In this document: positions 35,800-46,725 of the stretch, piece after piece
How the letters are laid out: each line of letters begins with the position of its first letter
Numbering within the stretch: position 1 is the stretch's first letter
Assembly: GCA_036785705.1 (NCBI GenBank)
Contig: JAWUZG010000360.1
Location: 372,001-436,000 of the forward strand
Reading direction: 5' to 3'
DNA: 64,000 nt
Source of the DNA: Acanthornis magna
Taxonomy: Eukaryota > Chordata > Aves > Passeriformes > Acanthizidae
Program-made: the position numbers and the translations under genes
The notes under the pieces: generated by a model
Seen by the model: only the letters and a program-made list of their open reading frames with translations
Databases searched by the model: none
What the model was told of the DNA's origin: nothing

Positions 35800-37044
35800 A
35801 GCTCTAGGGTGAGGTCTGTTACCTAGTGGGGCTGGTGTTGAAAAGTCAGAGGAATTTCCCTAAGAGTCTGTAACAGTACTGCCTGTATTTTTGCTATTAT
35901 CACTTCCGCGCATAAAATTCTCCAACTTTTCCACAGGACTTATTGATGCTGTGGTTCTCTGGAGACTTATCCCTGTGGCTTTAAGTGACTTGGGGAGCCC
36001 CCTTATTAAGGGAGTCATCATTTCAGGGTTAACAGGCAACAGCATTGTTGATTCACATCCGGGAATTAATTTTCTCTCATGTATCATTTGTAGGCAAGCA
36101 GCTTTGTGTATACTTCCTAGTAATTGGTCAACTGTGCCTCTTATTGCCAAGGGGTCTCCCCTATCCAGAGGGTTTAACCCTCCAGCCCAGTAAGCAGCAC
36201 GCTGAGTTAAGGACCATGGGCCCCAGCAATCGCCTGGTGGTAAGAAAAGTCCGTGGCCCCAGCAACCCTCAGCTTCCTTTTCGCTCCGTTGAATTTAGTC
36301 ATCCCCAGTTAAAGACACACGCCACACACATTCTGTTTCAGATTCTTTGATAAGACGGCCATATTCCTTTCTTAACTTTGCCAGTTGCATGGCAGAAGAG
36401 GGCGTTTCCTTGGTACTCATATGGGGGTCTGTATCTTCATCATTAAGAGAAGAAAATTCTGTTTTGGTTAAGGGTCCTAAATGAGGGAGATTTTTATCAA
36501 GTTTTCTCATCTCTTCCAATTCCCTTTGTGGATACATCAGGTTAATTTGGCGGGTAAGCCTTTCCTCAGGTTCTGATGATACTATATCCTGTGAACTAGT
36601 GTTCTGTGAATTAGTGGTACTGGTAATACAATTTACTTCAAGAGCAACTCTTAATGGATGGATTTCTTCCTCCTCGCACTTCAATTCCTTTTCTAGATTG
36701 GAAATTGTTGCTTGGTGACAGTACACCAGGTTTTCTAGGGATTCCATGGTTTTTTCTTCATTACTACGCTGCCTAAGATGGTCTTGAACAGCTGCAACCA
36801 CGCTGGCACCCAAAACACAGCAGACTATTGCCCTGGCTTTTCCTGGCACTAAAAACTTAACCTTAGCCTCATTTTGCCATCAAGAAATTCAGTCCATTAT
36901 ACTCTGCAAATTTTTCCAATTGTCTCGAGCCCAGTCTTCCCCAATAGGAGAGGGTGGAGCACCATATTTAGCCAAAAATGCAAAAAATAAATCTCTATCA
37001 TTAATCAACTGAGAATCTCTATTCTCCTGTTTTTCAGTCATCAT
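35800..37044 (-). pseudogene. Gag remnant with several stops
   Basis: A plausible start ATG is at 37,042-37,044, shortly after the leader. An in-frame TGA lies at 36,889-36,891 and a TAA at about 36,295-36,297. The first part (36,849-36,298) has a Glu/Leu-rich coiled-coil-like section near the middle. The next open piece (36,150-35,860) is capsid-like by position, with WAGGLNPLDRGDPLA just before it and KLIPGCESTMLLPVNPEMMT within it. I cannot point to a CCHC zinc knuckle. The lower boundary is approximate. Confidence 0.6.
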
Positions 37045-37089
37045 TTTCCCTATGCTGACTCAGAAACAAAACATTCTCCAAAAACAGTC

Positions 37090-37335
37090 TCAGAAACAAC
37101 AACAACAAGTACCTCAAATTCACTTCAGAAAATTAGGCCCCAAAACCAATCTTCACTTGAGAAAGACAGGCCTCAAAAACAACTTCAGAAACAACAACAA
37201 GCAACCCAAATTCAGTTGAGAAAGTTAGGCCCCAAAAACAATCTCCACTTGAGAAAGTCAGGCCTCAAAAACAACCTCAGAAACAACAAGAAAAAAGAAC
37301 CAACACAAAATTACTTGAGAAAGTTAGGCACTTGC
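37090..37335 (-). repeat. Tandem repeats in the provirus leader, 2.6 copies of about 93 bp
   Basis: Units start with TCAGAAACAACAA at 37,090, 37,185 and 37,277 (plus-strand reading). The first two are 95 and 92 bp and share the blocks AGGCCTCAAAAACAAC and TTGAGAAAG; the third is partial. They lie between the primer-binding-like site and gag, where the packaging leader of a retrovirus sits. The role is unknown. Confidence 0.85.
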
Positions 37336-37484
37336 CAACGGCCACTTGTACTCTTCCTCAAGTAGCTAACAAAAAAATTCAACTCCCTTTTTTTTTTTTT
37401 CATTTTACATTCCAATAGCCAGAGTCCCAATAGAGTCCTCAAAAAAGGAGTTTGGAGGGCTTTTACCCCTCTGGTTCTATCAGG

Positions 37485-37502
37485 ATCCTGTCCGTGATGC
37501 CA
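37485..37502 (-). other. Primer-binding-site-like sequence
   Basis: The minus strand reads TGGCATCACGGACAGGAT, starting with the TGG that pairs with the CCA end of a tRNA and placed 6 bases after the presumed LTR end. I could not match it with confidence to one tRNA. Confidence 0.55.
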
Positions 37503-37508
37503 ATTTAA

Positions 37509-38177
37509 TGTCACGGCCCGCTCATAAGCGGATGCGTGATGGTTCATTTCAGCCATGATCTCAGAGTGCAAAACCAAAGATAGGATAGCAAAAGTAATTC
37601 AACAAGTCAAGGGAGTTAAATTTCAATCCAAAGAGAAACTCTATCTATTGTGCCCGTAAAGCAGCTTGCGATAGAAAGAGAGAGAGAAAATAAAGGAAAA
37701 GATAGGAAGGAAAGGGAGGAAAAAGGAAAAGGTCCACAGAGGTCCAGCATCTCTGGGGGTCCCAGTCCAGAAGGCGTTCCTCTGCCTCTGTCTTCGGTCG
37801 ATGTGATTTCACGGTGGCGAAGATCTTCAGAGTTCAGTTGTTCCAGAGCTGTCTTTTATGTTAGTCCATACACCTGGTCCCCCCTTGTGACCTGCCTTTG
37901 CTCCCCCTTAATTCTTGTGGAGATATGCCAAACTCTACCTGGCAGGCCACACATGCCAAGAGAGGAGTGTCTGAGGCGCGGTCGGCTTTGGAGGCAGAGA
38001 GTCTGTGGTCTCGTGCTCTATGGATCTTTTACAATGGTAGGGACTTGGGGACAGGTGGAAAGCCTTCCTTCCGTACCAACTTTAGCAGGCACAGCATTCT
38101 TTGCCTAAGTCCTGCACCTGTGGTTTCTGATGAGAAATGTTGAGACAGAACTCGATTCTTTGACCGATTCTTACACA
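37509..38177 (-). mobile_element. 5' LTR of the decayed provirus
   Basis: On the minus strand it ends ...GCCGTGACA at 37,509, a CA terminus, just before the primer-binding-like site. A TATA-like CATAAAAG lies at about 37,853-37,860. The 5' edge is uncertain: TG starts at 38,147, 38,177 or about 38,191 are all possible because no second LTR is available for comparison. No clear AATAAA is seen on the minus strand. Confidence 0.6.
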
Positions 38178-38592
38178 GGGTCACTGGACACACTGCACGG
38201 TCAGAGCTGCTCTGCCAGTTGGTGGCAGCTGGGTCAGCTTTCCGACCGAGGGGTGAGAAGCACCGAGCACAGCAGGACGAGCTGGCGGCCAGGGGAGTCA
38301 GGCATGTGGGACTGGAGATCTGGGCTCTGAGCCACCGAGTAGCCCCTGGGAGGAGAAATATTAACATCAAGGCTTCTCTCATTAGGAAATCAAGTTCCGT
38401 AAGGAATAATAAAAGGCACTCCAATATGGAGAATGTGTTGCAATACTTTGAAACTGCACCGACTCTTCGGGATACCTCCAGGGGAAGAGCGCAGCTTTCA
38501 AGCGGGGGGAGGACAAGCCAAAGGCGAAGCAGCCGCGGTGGGGGAGTCGGCTGTTGGGGTGGTAACTGCAGACATGAGTCCTGAACTGAGCG

Positions 38593-39276
38593 CTACGTCA
38601 TTAGTAATTTTTCGGTTATTTCATCCCCTTTTCTGTAGCTGCCTCCCACAACTTGACAAAAGAAGCAGTCTGCATATCCTTTCTCTTCCCGCTTTCTTCT
38701 ACTTCTTTTTAAGGCGTCCTGCACCACCCTCCAATTATTCGTCAAAGATTTGGCAGTTTCATAGCCCCAGGAAGCAGAGTCAAAGATAAGTTGTCCCGCT
38801 CGCTTCCAGATCATCACAGCAAAGGCATTTCCAGAGCCAACCTCTAAGCCCAGGCTCCTATGCCACAACAGCAGGGTCCTCAACAAGGCCCTCCATGCAA
38901 ACAGCACAGTCTTTTCCTGGCTAGACAAATGATACCCCATATCTGGGGTGTCCCCAGCGGCTCGCCTGCATTCCAGGTGTCTAAAAATCTGGTTGGGACC
39001 TGAGCAGAATCCTCCCCTCTCACGCTTCCCTGGGCTCCATCTCCGCAGTGCGTCATCCACCGCTCTTTGTGCTATGCCGTCCACTGCAGCTGACGATTCA
39101 CCGATCATTACCCGAAGCTGTTGTATCACTTCGGGGTCACCGGATGTCATTGTTGAGACGGAGGTGACACGTAAAAAACCACAACAGCTTCTGGTCAAAG
39201 AAAGTTTGGGAGATTTGAACTGCATAAGCTTTTCATCAATTCTTTTTTGCATCAGATTGGCTATGAAATGGCTCAT
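38593..39276 (-). pseudogene. Gag matrix-like open frame of a second ERV
   Basis: About 228 codons are open from ATG at 39,276 (the frame is open to 39,327) to a stop at about 38,593-38,595. The carboxy half has IWKRAGQLIFDSASW and ETAKSLTNNWRVVQDALK followed by a basic stretch. That resembles the end of a betaretrovirus/ERVK Gag matrix domain as I know the family. Pro/Ala-rich low-complexity sequence follows in shifted frames (38,500-38,590). It is clearly not the gag of the neighbouring provirus, whose LTR lies immediately downstream, so two elements may be nested. It is the longest spacer frame not explained by simple repeats. Alternatives are an unrelated host pseudogene or chance; a search is needed. 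Confidence 0.45.
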
Positions 39277-39820
39277 CTGAGATGACTTGGTTGAGGGTTC
39301 CAAAAGCCTGTAAGCAGGTATTGAAAGTCATTGCTGTACATTTGGTAACTTGTGATAGAGCCAGCCCCTCAGCAAGTTACTACCAACGAGTTTGTGCTGC
39401 AGAGCATCATCTGCATTTCTTTGCATTACCTTTGTGTCTGGATGTCCCTGAATGTATTGCAGGGCATTGCCCAGCTTTGTAGTAAGTGCCAATTCATGGC
39501 CCAAGAAGCCAGAAGGGAAGTATATGGGGGAGACTGAAGACCTTTCTTGCTCTTTTCATATGCAGAATGAAAGATGGTTGGAGCGAGCATCAATTATGTA
39601 CTCAAGTCACCACGTTGTCTCCATGGAAATGAGTCTAGACTTCCTATGGGCTGCTGAGAAAGTAAGAATTTTGTTTGACAGAAAAATTCATCCTTTTGAC
39701 ATTGGTTTCCCTTGTAATGAATGAGGGAAAACAACTGATCAGAAATTTCTTATGGGTAAGGAAAAAAGACAAAGTTGAAGATTGGGAGAAACATAGGAAG
39801 ATGATAAAATAGGCAGGAAA

Positions 39821-39857
39821 AAGAGAGAGACAGAGAGACAGAGAGAGAGAGAGAGAA
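39821..39857. repeat. (GA)n microsatellite
   Basis: About 37 bases of GA/GAC repeat. A Leu-Ser repeat frame on the minus strand is an artefact. Confidence 0.9.
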
Positions 39858-40014
39858 GTAGGTTGGGGCATTTGTATGAAAGGGGGAAAAATCAAAGTGG
39901 TTTTTCCTCCTCGTGGTTTAGCTCCTTCAACTGACATACTGTTTTAAATAAGTTCCAATTACGAAACACTTGTCTTTTCTTTATGCTTGTGACCCAGAAT
40001 GCTATTTTTAGAAC

Positions 40015-40223
40015 TTTGGTGGTTTTGGGGGGTTTTTTTTTGGTTTTTTGTTTGTGGTTTGTTTTGTTTGGTTTTTTGTTTGGTTTTGGGTGCTTTTTGT
40101 TGGGGTTTTTTTGTTTTTTTTTTTTTTTTGTTTTGTTTTTGTGGTTTTTTTTTTTTTATTTTGGGGTTTTTTTGGTTTTGGGGTGTTTTTTTGTTTGTTT
40201 GTGGTGTTTTTGGTTTTTGTTTC
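40015..40223. repeat. T/G-rich low-complexity tract
   Basis: About 210 bases of T runs split by GG, GGGG and GTTT. Frames of Phe/Trp/Gly/Cys on the plus strand (up to 150 codons) or Lys/Pro/Gln on the minus strand are artefacts. Confidence 0.92.
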
Positions 40224-41912
40224 TGGGCATGAGAGGCAAAGGGAGAGGCAGAAAAGATAGATTTTGGCAAAAAAGAGTTTCAGTTGACAGAAGACAGAAG
40301 TCTTCCCAAAATGTTTCTGACTACCTCCATTGCAGAATCTTAGGTAATCTTACTTCTATTACTGCATTACAGTGCTTTCAGACAAGAATCATTCTATTCC
40401 ACAAGGTGCATAGGGAATGGGAATGTAACTCTTAGGTGTCCTCTCTGTTGGAGAAGAGTCTCACTAAGATGCACAAAAAATGGAAACATCTGTGTTTTTC
40501 CAGGCAGATATGCTTTAAAGCAGATGTGAATTCATCTATATATTCAAAGAGTATTTATGAATGTGATTTCATACTAAATTTCCAGGTGGTGATACTAAAC
40601 TAAAACGAAACTAAATACTAGCCATCATTTTAATGATAGAGTTAGTGTCTATTTGATGCTTCATGAGAATAGTTCTTTATAGTCCTTCCCTTGCTGACAT
40701 CAGTAGCTTTTGTGTTTTCCTGGTTGTGCTGGTGGCTATACATTGGTTATGAATAGAAAGGAATAAGTTTTAGAGATATGCTGCAAGTAAGCAGATTGGT
40801 AGTTCCAGTTCCATTTCTCATTGTCTAAGAAGAAGTCTAATTCTTTTTGGACTTTTCATAGACCTCTGACTAGGCTAGTGTTAGTCTTGGATTGACCCAG
40901 CAAGTTTTCAGCTACTAAGCTTGAGTAATGAATGTAAAGGGAAAAGTCTGAGAGCTTAGCTGGTTGGTGTGTCAGCAGCTTCTCAATAGTAAGAGATTGA
41001 TGTTCTCAAGTTTGTGACTTCAGCTAGCTGATTATGCCCACTCCAAAAGAGGGTGAGAAGGTTGGTTCCCTAAATGGTGAGATAATTCTTCCTGCTATTT
41101 GTGACTGTTTTGCGTGACTGGTGTTTATTACAGAAGGTTGGATGAAATTGCGTGCATGTGGTCTTGGGGGAAAGAGAATATTCTTTAGTCAATTGCATGT
41201 AGGCTTTTATCAAACGGAGATGGTCTTCAAGGACTGGAAACTTAAAAGACAGTAATTCTTGCTAGTTTCAGTTCCATTTTTAGACTCAACAAACAGAATG
41301 TTCAACCTCCCCCAACAGGGAGGGAAATTGAATTTGGCTTCCTCCTTCTTAGAAAGAAGCTCATGAAAAGGATCAGAGCAGGCTGTAAAAGCAGAAGAGC
41401 GTCATGAAGAAGACCAATCCTATCCTCTTAGTATTACTCTTGGGCATTGGATTTGAATGAAATGTGTCAAATCTGTGTTCCTGGCTATCACATCAGTATG
41501 AGGTACTTCAGCTGCTGTACACCTCTCCTAAAGCTAAAAATAGAATCCAAATAGTCTTGATTCCATGGTCACAATTCCCCCTGTGACGTTGGCACGTGAG
41601 AAAGGTGCAAGAAAGTGTATCTGTAAATTATTTCAATCATCTATCTAAATCACTAGTCATTGATTTCCTGTAGATTTAAGGCGGTCAGTTGCCCATATCT
41701 TTCAGAATTTTTGGTCATGTTTTTCCTGGGATTCTTTCAATCTTTCCCCATTAGTTCAGTGTCGGCTCTCAATCCCTTTCTCACATTTGAAGTACCTCGA
41801 TAGCCTGGAAATGTGGGGTTATTTTTATTTATCACATCATTATTCTCTTCCAAGGGTTGTTTGCCTGAGGTCTCATTTATGCTGATTTTCTGCTAGTTTA
41901 TTTTCAGACAGG

Positions 41913-42231
41913 TGTTTCAGTAGTGAGAACTAACTTGCAGTGGGAACTGTTAGCTTGCCTCGGTTCACAGGCATCAATTCTAGCTCAAAACAAGCAAGAA
42001 CCACAAGTAGCGATAAGAAGAGACTGGCAGCTGGTGTTATTGCAAGATGTTACGCTAACTCTAGGTAGCCAATGACATTGTGGGGTGGTGAATTGGGAGC
42101 CAATGGATAGGAGACATAAATGTTAGAAAAAGTAGAAAAGAGGCCTTGTAAAATAAAGAGTAGTTCCTTTCTTTGACCAGAAGCTGTTGTGGTGAGTTTT
42201 TTTACGTGCCATGTCCGTCTCAATAACGACA
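41913..42231 (+). mobile_element. LTR-like fragment with promoter and poly-A signals
   Basis: In order on the plus strand: two CCAAT boxes (GCCAAT at 42,068 and 42,099), a TATA-like CATAAATG (42,115-42,122) and AATAAA (42,152-42,157), all within 90 bases. This spacing is typical of a retroviral U3-R region. The segment ends near ...AACGACA at 42,231. No target duplication or partner LTR was found and the start is a guess. Confidence 0.35.
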
Positions 42232-42532
42232 GTTTCGGAATAGCAAGTACACATCTCTCTAGCCTGCTTTTCTTTTTAGTTGGTCTGTCTTGCAAATGGA
42301 ATGACTTGAACATCTCAGACAAGAATTTCTCTCCAGAAGACATTTCACTTGAAGGGCATATATTTATATCTCTAAGATCATCTACTGATGAGGCCGACAG
42401 CTGGTCTGAGGCCTCACAGAGTTGGACCTAAATGCAGTCAGAATTTACCCGTGAGATTTTGCAGCCCCAGTGAAAGCCAGAGCAAAAGCCAAGAAGATAA
42501 TCAGTGAAAGAAAACGCTCTGGACACAAAGAG

Positions 42533-42809
42533 ATGTTCTTGTTATGGAGCATGAAGTGTGTACAAGAAGGAACTTGCCCAGAATTTGTAACCAACTCTAC
42601 TTTTGCTTGTATAGCTCATTGTATTACTGCTTGAATTGCCATTGTTTGTTAGACAGCCTTGTCATTGTTTGCTAGCCGCCAATCTTCATGTGCCACAGTA
42701 ATTATGAAAAGGTGTAAGAGCAGCAGCAGCAGAGAATAATAAAAAACTTCTTCTGGCTTTGGATTACAAGAAGCGTGTGTGTCGTTGTCAGTCTCGAGAA
42801 GTGACAATC
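42533..42809 (+). mobile_element. Second LTR-like fragment
   Basis: A CCAAT box (GCCGCCAATC near 42,677), an AATAAA (about 42,738) and a terminal CGAGAAGTGACA suggest a compact LTR of ERVK style on the plus strand. Within it CATTGTTTG(T/C)TAG is repeated twice near 42,632 and 42,663. No flanking duplication is found. It could instead be a chance combination of signals. Confidence 0.35.
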
Positions 42810-44175
42810 TACCTAAAATCTTGGCACTGAAGAAACTAGTGGTTTGCCAGGAAGATGAGAAGTAGAAATGCTACAGAGCTGCTATGTGCCTATTAATGGG
42901 ATGCCAGGCAGTGAAGCAGTGGACATTTCTGGGGTTGAGCACAATGTTGCTGCCTTGGTGTCAGTTTTCTCAATGTATCAGTGGCATTTCTAGCTAGAAG
43001 TATGCTGCCCAGAGTCTTTCTAGTATTTGATGCTGTTTCTTTGCTGTCATTTTCATACCTTGCTTCTGATCAAAGGATGATATACTCTTTCTCTTTTGAA
43101 AATCCCTGTTAGAAAACACTATCTTGGACTAGTCATCACTCCCCTTTTCTTTTGCCTCATTTGTCATTTTCATAGACTCACTGCAAATTTCTGCTAAAGT
43201 CGATAAGAATTCTAGCGTTTCTTATACCACTTAACAGGGTTGATGCTCTTGAGTGCTTTCCTCTTTCCTACTGCTTGTTTCTGACCTAGTGGCCTCTTTT
43301 GGTGATCAGCATTTTGCTGTGATTTGGTCAAATCTGGCATCCCAACTCACAACTCGTATGGTGGGATTTAAAGGGCTTGGATGGCTTCCTTTCAGAGACT
43401 GCCATGCACTGCTCTATAAGTCACCAGGACTTCATCTTCCATAGGTCGTTTCAGGATTGAATGCCCTTCCTTGGAATGTAGACAATCTAGCAGAAAGCAC
43501 CACATTCCCTGCAAGGCCTGTCTTCCCAAAGGACCATTAAGAAAGATTGCTTTTCTCCTCTGACTAATGTGCCAGTATTTGGATGGAGCATTTAGTACGG
43601 AAAGTGAACCTGTTGGAACCTGGGATCTCATCACAGGCAATATCTCATGCTTGCCTGTAAGACTTGCTCTTTTGGATCCTAATTCTATTCAGAGTACATG
43701 TAGGATTTTTTTCACTGAAGCCACTCATCAATGTCTCTTTTCTTATCAAATGAGTCTGAAGTGTGCATCCTGAGGATGCATCCCCACTCAAGGTTATAAG
43801 GTTAATTCTAATATTGGTGGCTCACACCTGCAGTTACATTTGGAAAAGAGTTGATTTTCCAAAGCTACGTGTTGCAGGCCTTTGAAGACAAAAGGCAGTC
43901 TTTGCCTTTTGCAAGAATTCCCCCTAGGAGGACTTGTGTTCATTTTGATTTCTAAGCTGTTGGCCCTGTTGCTGGCTTCACTGTTGCTTAAGAATCTAAA
44001 AAAGCAGATTGTATTCTCTTCTTGTACGCTCATTCCCCCCTCTCTGCTTTGGGTGCCCTAGTCTACCAGCCAGTGGGACTCATTTGGTATCCATTACTAG
44101 CGCAAATTCTGCATCGTTTCAGGCACTTACAAACGCCAGTTGCCAAGGAGCATAACCATTCAAGGGGCAAAGAAT
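42810..44175. other. Spacer DNA without recognisable features
   Basis: Mixed-composition DNA with only short open frames (up to 82 codons) on both strands. I see no repeat, RNA or domain in it. Confidence 0.65.
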
Positions 44176-44375
44176 CGGAGGGCTGAGCGAACGGCTCTTT
44201 GCAGCGTGGCAAGGCTGCCAACAGAAGGGGCTACTCGGAGAGTACATTCTCCACGCATGCTACCTCCTCTGGCAGCTCCAGCTGCTCAAGTTCTGCAAGC
44301 CTGACGCTGGGGCAAAGTGCTTCTCTCTCTCTCTCTTTCTTGCTCGCTCCCTCTGTCTCTCTCTCCCCCACAAAA
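44176..44375 (+). repeat. Diverged copy of the arm repeat unit
   Basis: It follows the order of the unit in the nested palindrome: ACGGCTCT, a CAACAGAAG(A/G)GGCTA block, ACATTCTCCACGCA, CTGGCAGCTCCAGCTGC, then GCTGGGGCAAAGTG and a (TC)n block before CGCTCCCTCTG. Identity to the copy at 26,575 is clearly lower (about 75-80 percent by eye) than among the arm copies. It is a single copy in the spacer, so the unit was dispersed before or outside the palindrome. Confidence 0.8.
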
Positions 44376-46629
44376 GAAGTCTGTCTGAAATGTTACTCAG
44401 AGTTTAAAAGGCCACCCTGTACAATGTGTTGCTGACAGTGTGCGGTAACTGCAGCTTAGCTTCTGGTGATGGTAACGTGGGTTAAATGTCATTCCTTCTG
44501 CTGTGCTGGAAACTCTGCGGCTGTCTACGCAGACATACACAACAAAGGCTAGGATGGTTTAGCTCGAGAACTAAAGTTAAAGTGTGTTTTAAAACCTTGC
44601 CAGCAAGGTGAATTCAACCTCCTTTATTTATGTACACTGGAGTCCAAAGAGAATTTCCATGTAGTTTTTGTCATTTCCATCTGTCATTTCCAGCTGTCAT
44701 TGCTTAGCTGCTGAATGTGAGACTCCCTCAAGATTGATGTAAGTTGCCTAGTTCAGAGGGGGTCAATAGACGTGCTCCTGCTCTGGCAGGAGAGTGGCTT
44801 AGATGAGAAGATTTTTGCAGTCTTACTGCAGTCTACTCTGTGTGATCTCGATAAGAAACTGGTGGGAAGTTTTCTGAAGGTAGTCAGGAAGTTGGCAACA
44901 TGGACAGCTTAGAATGGAATGCTTGCTGCAGTGCTGCCATGGTAAAGATAGAAAGAACTGAAAAGATTAAAAAGGGCAAACCAAAAAGAAGCAGTTGAAA
45001 GTAAAAGAAAATTAACCATTCTTCCATTCTTCAAATGGATCACTCTTTCAGTCATCATTTTAATGCCATTTCACAGCCTGAGTTGGTATCCCTGAGAAGG
45101 AATCTGAGGCAGAGCAAGCTTTGGGATGGAGTCGATGCGATAAACAGAGGCCAAGTGGCATTTTTTGCATAAAATAGAAGTAGTGCTTGAGATACTTCAG
45201 GTACTTAGCTCACGTTTGCTCAGAATTTGACTGTCATGACTGTCATTTAAATTTTTCACGGAAAGCTCCAAATAGCTATGTTTATCTAAAACTGGTAATT
45301 CATCTCCTGTATTTGTGTGAAGCAGGTGAAGCCTTTTGAGGTCAACAGTGTTGCTTAAGCTTTTCTGTTGTATCCCTGTTGCATATTGTGCTTAAGGGTT
45401 ATGAGTCTACTTGAGAATTGTCATGTGGGAGAATAGAATACTTTTTCTCTTTGAAAGCTCATGTCATTTGGCCTAATTCCAGCAAATAATCCATTCAGTC
45501 CCCAGCTTGCATATTTGACGCATATTCTAAGCTTTTAAACTAGTAACAAATGCACTCTAAAATATTTTCCTTTTTGAAGCACACAAAATGCTTGCTTCAT
45601 TTGCAGTTGGTAACTATGCCATGAACGACATGTCTGCAGTCTTCTAATGTACACCATGTTTAGACAAGTAACTGAAAACAAAGAACTAGTAGTTCCTTCA
45701 GCTGGGAAATATTTTTAAGTTGTTTTTTGAATATACAAAACATACACTTACCTTATGCACTGCATGCAGCTTCAATTGTCATAAAAACAAACCTGATTTT
45801 TATGTTTGGAGAGCACAGTTTTCCACAGTTTTCCACACTTGTTCTTGGCACAGTCTTCTACTTCCATGACTTTTAAGACACCATCGGGTACTTCTAAGAT
45901 ACTGTAGGAAGATGAAAAGGAGGAGAGGTTGTGTCTTATTTCTGACTTCCTTTAGTTTTCTTTCTTTTTTTACTTCCTCTTGTTCTTTTGCATGTCGCCT
46001 TTCAAGATACTGTGTGGTTTAGATTTAGATCTGCATTTTAATCAACTATACTTTTTCTCTGTAACTCTCTGAAATTTTTTTAAAACCCCTGTAAATATGC
46101 ATTTTTTGTATGGTTTGCTAGCGACATATAAAATCTTGCTGCTGCTGTAAAATGCTTTTATTTGATTTGCTTTTTTATCACCATTCAAATTGAAAGGGAT
46201 CCTTTCCTGTCTTCACTGCTTTTGTACTGAATTCAGTTCAGCAATGTGGGCTAATGGTGCCAAAAAGTTCTGCCGAAGGAAAGGAGCCGCAGATAGATTG
46301 AGCAAGACACATGGTTGAAGTGTCTTGTAGAGATTCAAAATGGCTCTACCATTCCGGCAGTGTGTTTTCACAGTAAGAGTTGATGAGGTATTTGACTAGC
46401 ATTACTTTGACAGAAGATAGCAGCAAAATGTACATTATCGCCACCATTACTTATCATTGTCTAAGGAAATTCATTCTTGCTGTTACATAAAACATCTTAG
46501 TAGAGCCAAAGACGATAGAAATGCTACTTTGTTCTGGATTCATTAAAACTAAACGTGTCTGTGGACAGAATTGGCCGGCCTGATGCTGTGAACTCCTAGC
46601 TGTCGAGAGTCACTGGTTTCAGTGAGCTG
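44376..46629. other. Spacer DNA without recognisable features
   Basis: AT-rich DNA with no open frame of note, no recognised transposon and only short homopolymers. Confidence 0.65.
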
Positions 46630-46725
46630 TCAGGAGGACTGTACTTTCAGTGGGCTTTCCTTGTGTGTCTGTAAGGTGGAGAGTTCTCTGGGACTTTGAG
46701 CCCTGAGAGTATCATGAACACAAGC
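46630..46725. repeat. Residual inverted homology inside the spacer, right side
   Basis: Reverse complement of 32,134-32,235 at about 86 percent by eye. Bases 46,726-47,156 between it and the right arm have no counterpart on the left. Within that gap GGAAAATGGAAGTG-like sequence (minus strand) occurs twice near 46,830-46,862 and resembles GAAAACTGGAAGTG at the left boundary, which could have guided a deletion there. Confidence 0.7.

Larger units (their letters stand above)
32580..38177 (-). mobile_element. Decayed endogenous provirus, 5' LTR to env-like, pol mostly deleted
   Basis: Reading from high to low coordinates, the order is LTR, primer-binding-like site, repeated leader, gag, protease, amino-terminal reverse transcriptase, then env-like sequence. 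RNase H, integrase and most of the polymerase are absent, and every gene contains stops or frameshifts, so the element is not functional. I find no 3' LTR near 32.1-32.6 kb. The RT segment (LTVDFRRLN, AAVPN) reminds me more of ERVL/class III pol than of gammaretroviruses, but that placement is tentative. It lies only in the spacer and has no counterpart in the arms. Confidence 0.8.
39305..41910. other. Spacer DNA without recognisable genes
   Basis: It holds a (GA)n run (39,821-39,857) and the T/G-rich tract (40,015-40,223). The remainder is AT-rich with short chance frames only. Confidence 0.65.

Noticed and set aside
39983..40435. A 150-codon hydrophobic frame that looks like a multi-span membrane protein
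   Set aside because: It is the T/G-rich low-complexity tract; the opposite strand gives an equally long Lys/Pro frame.
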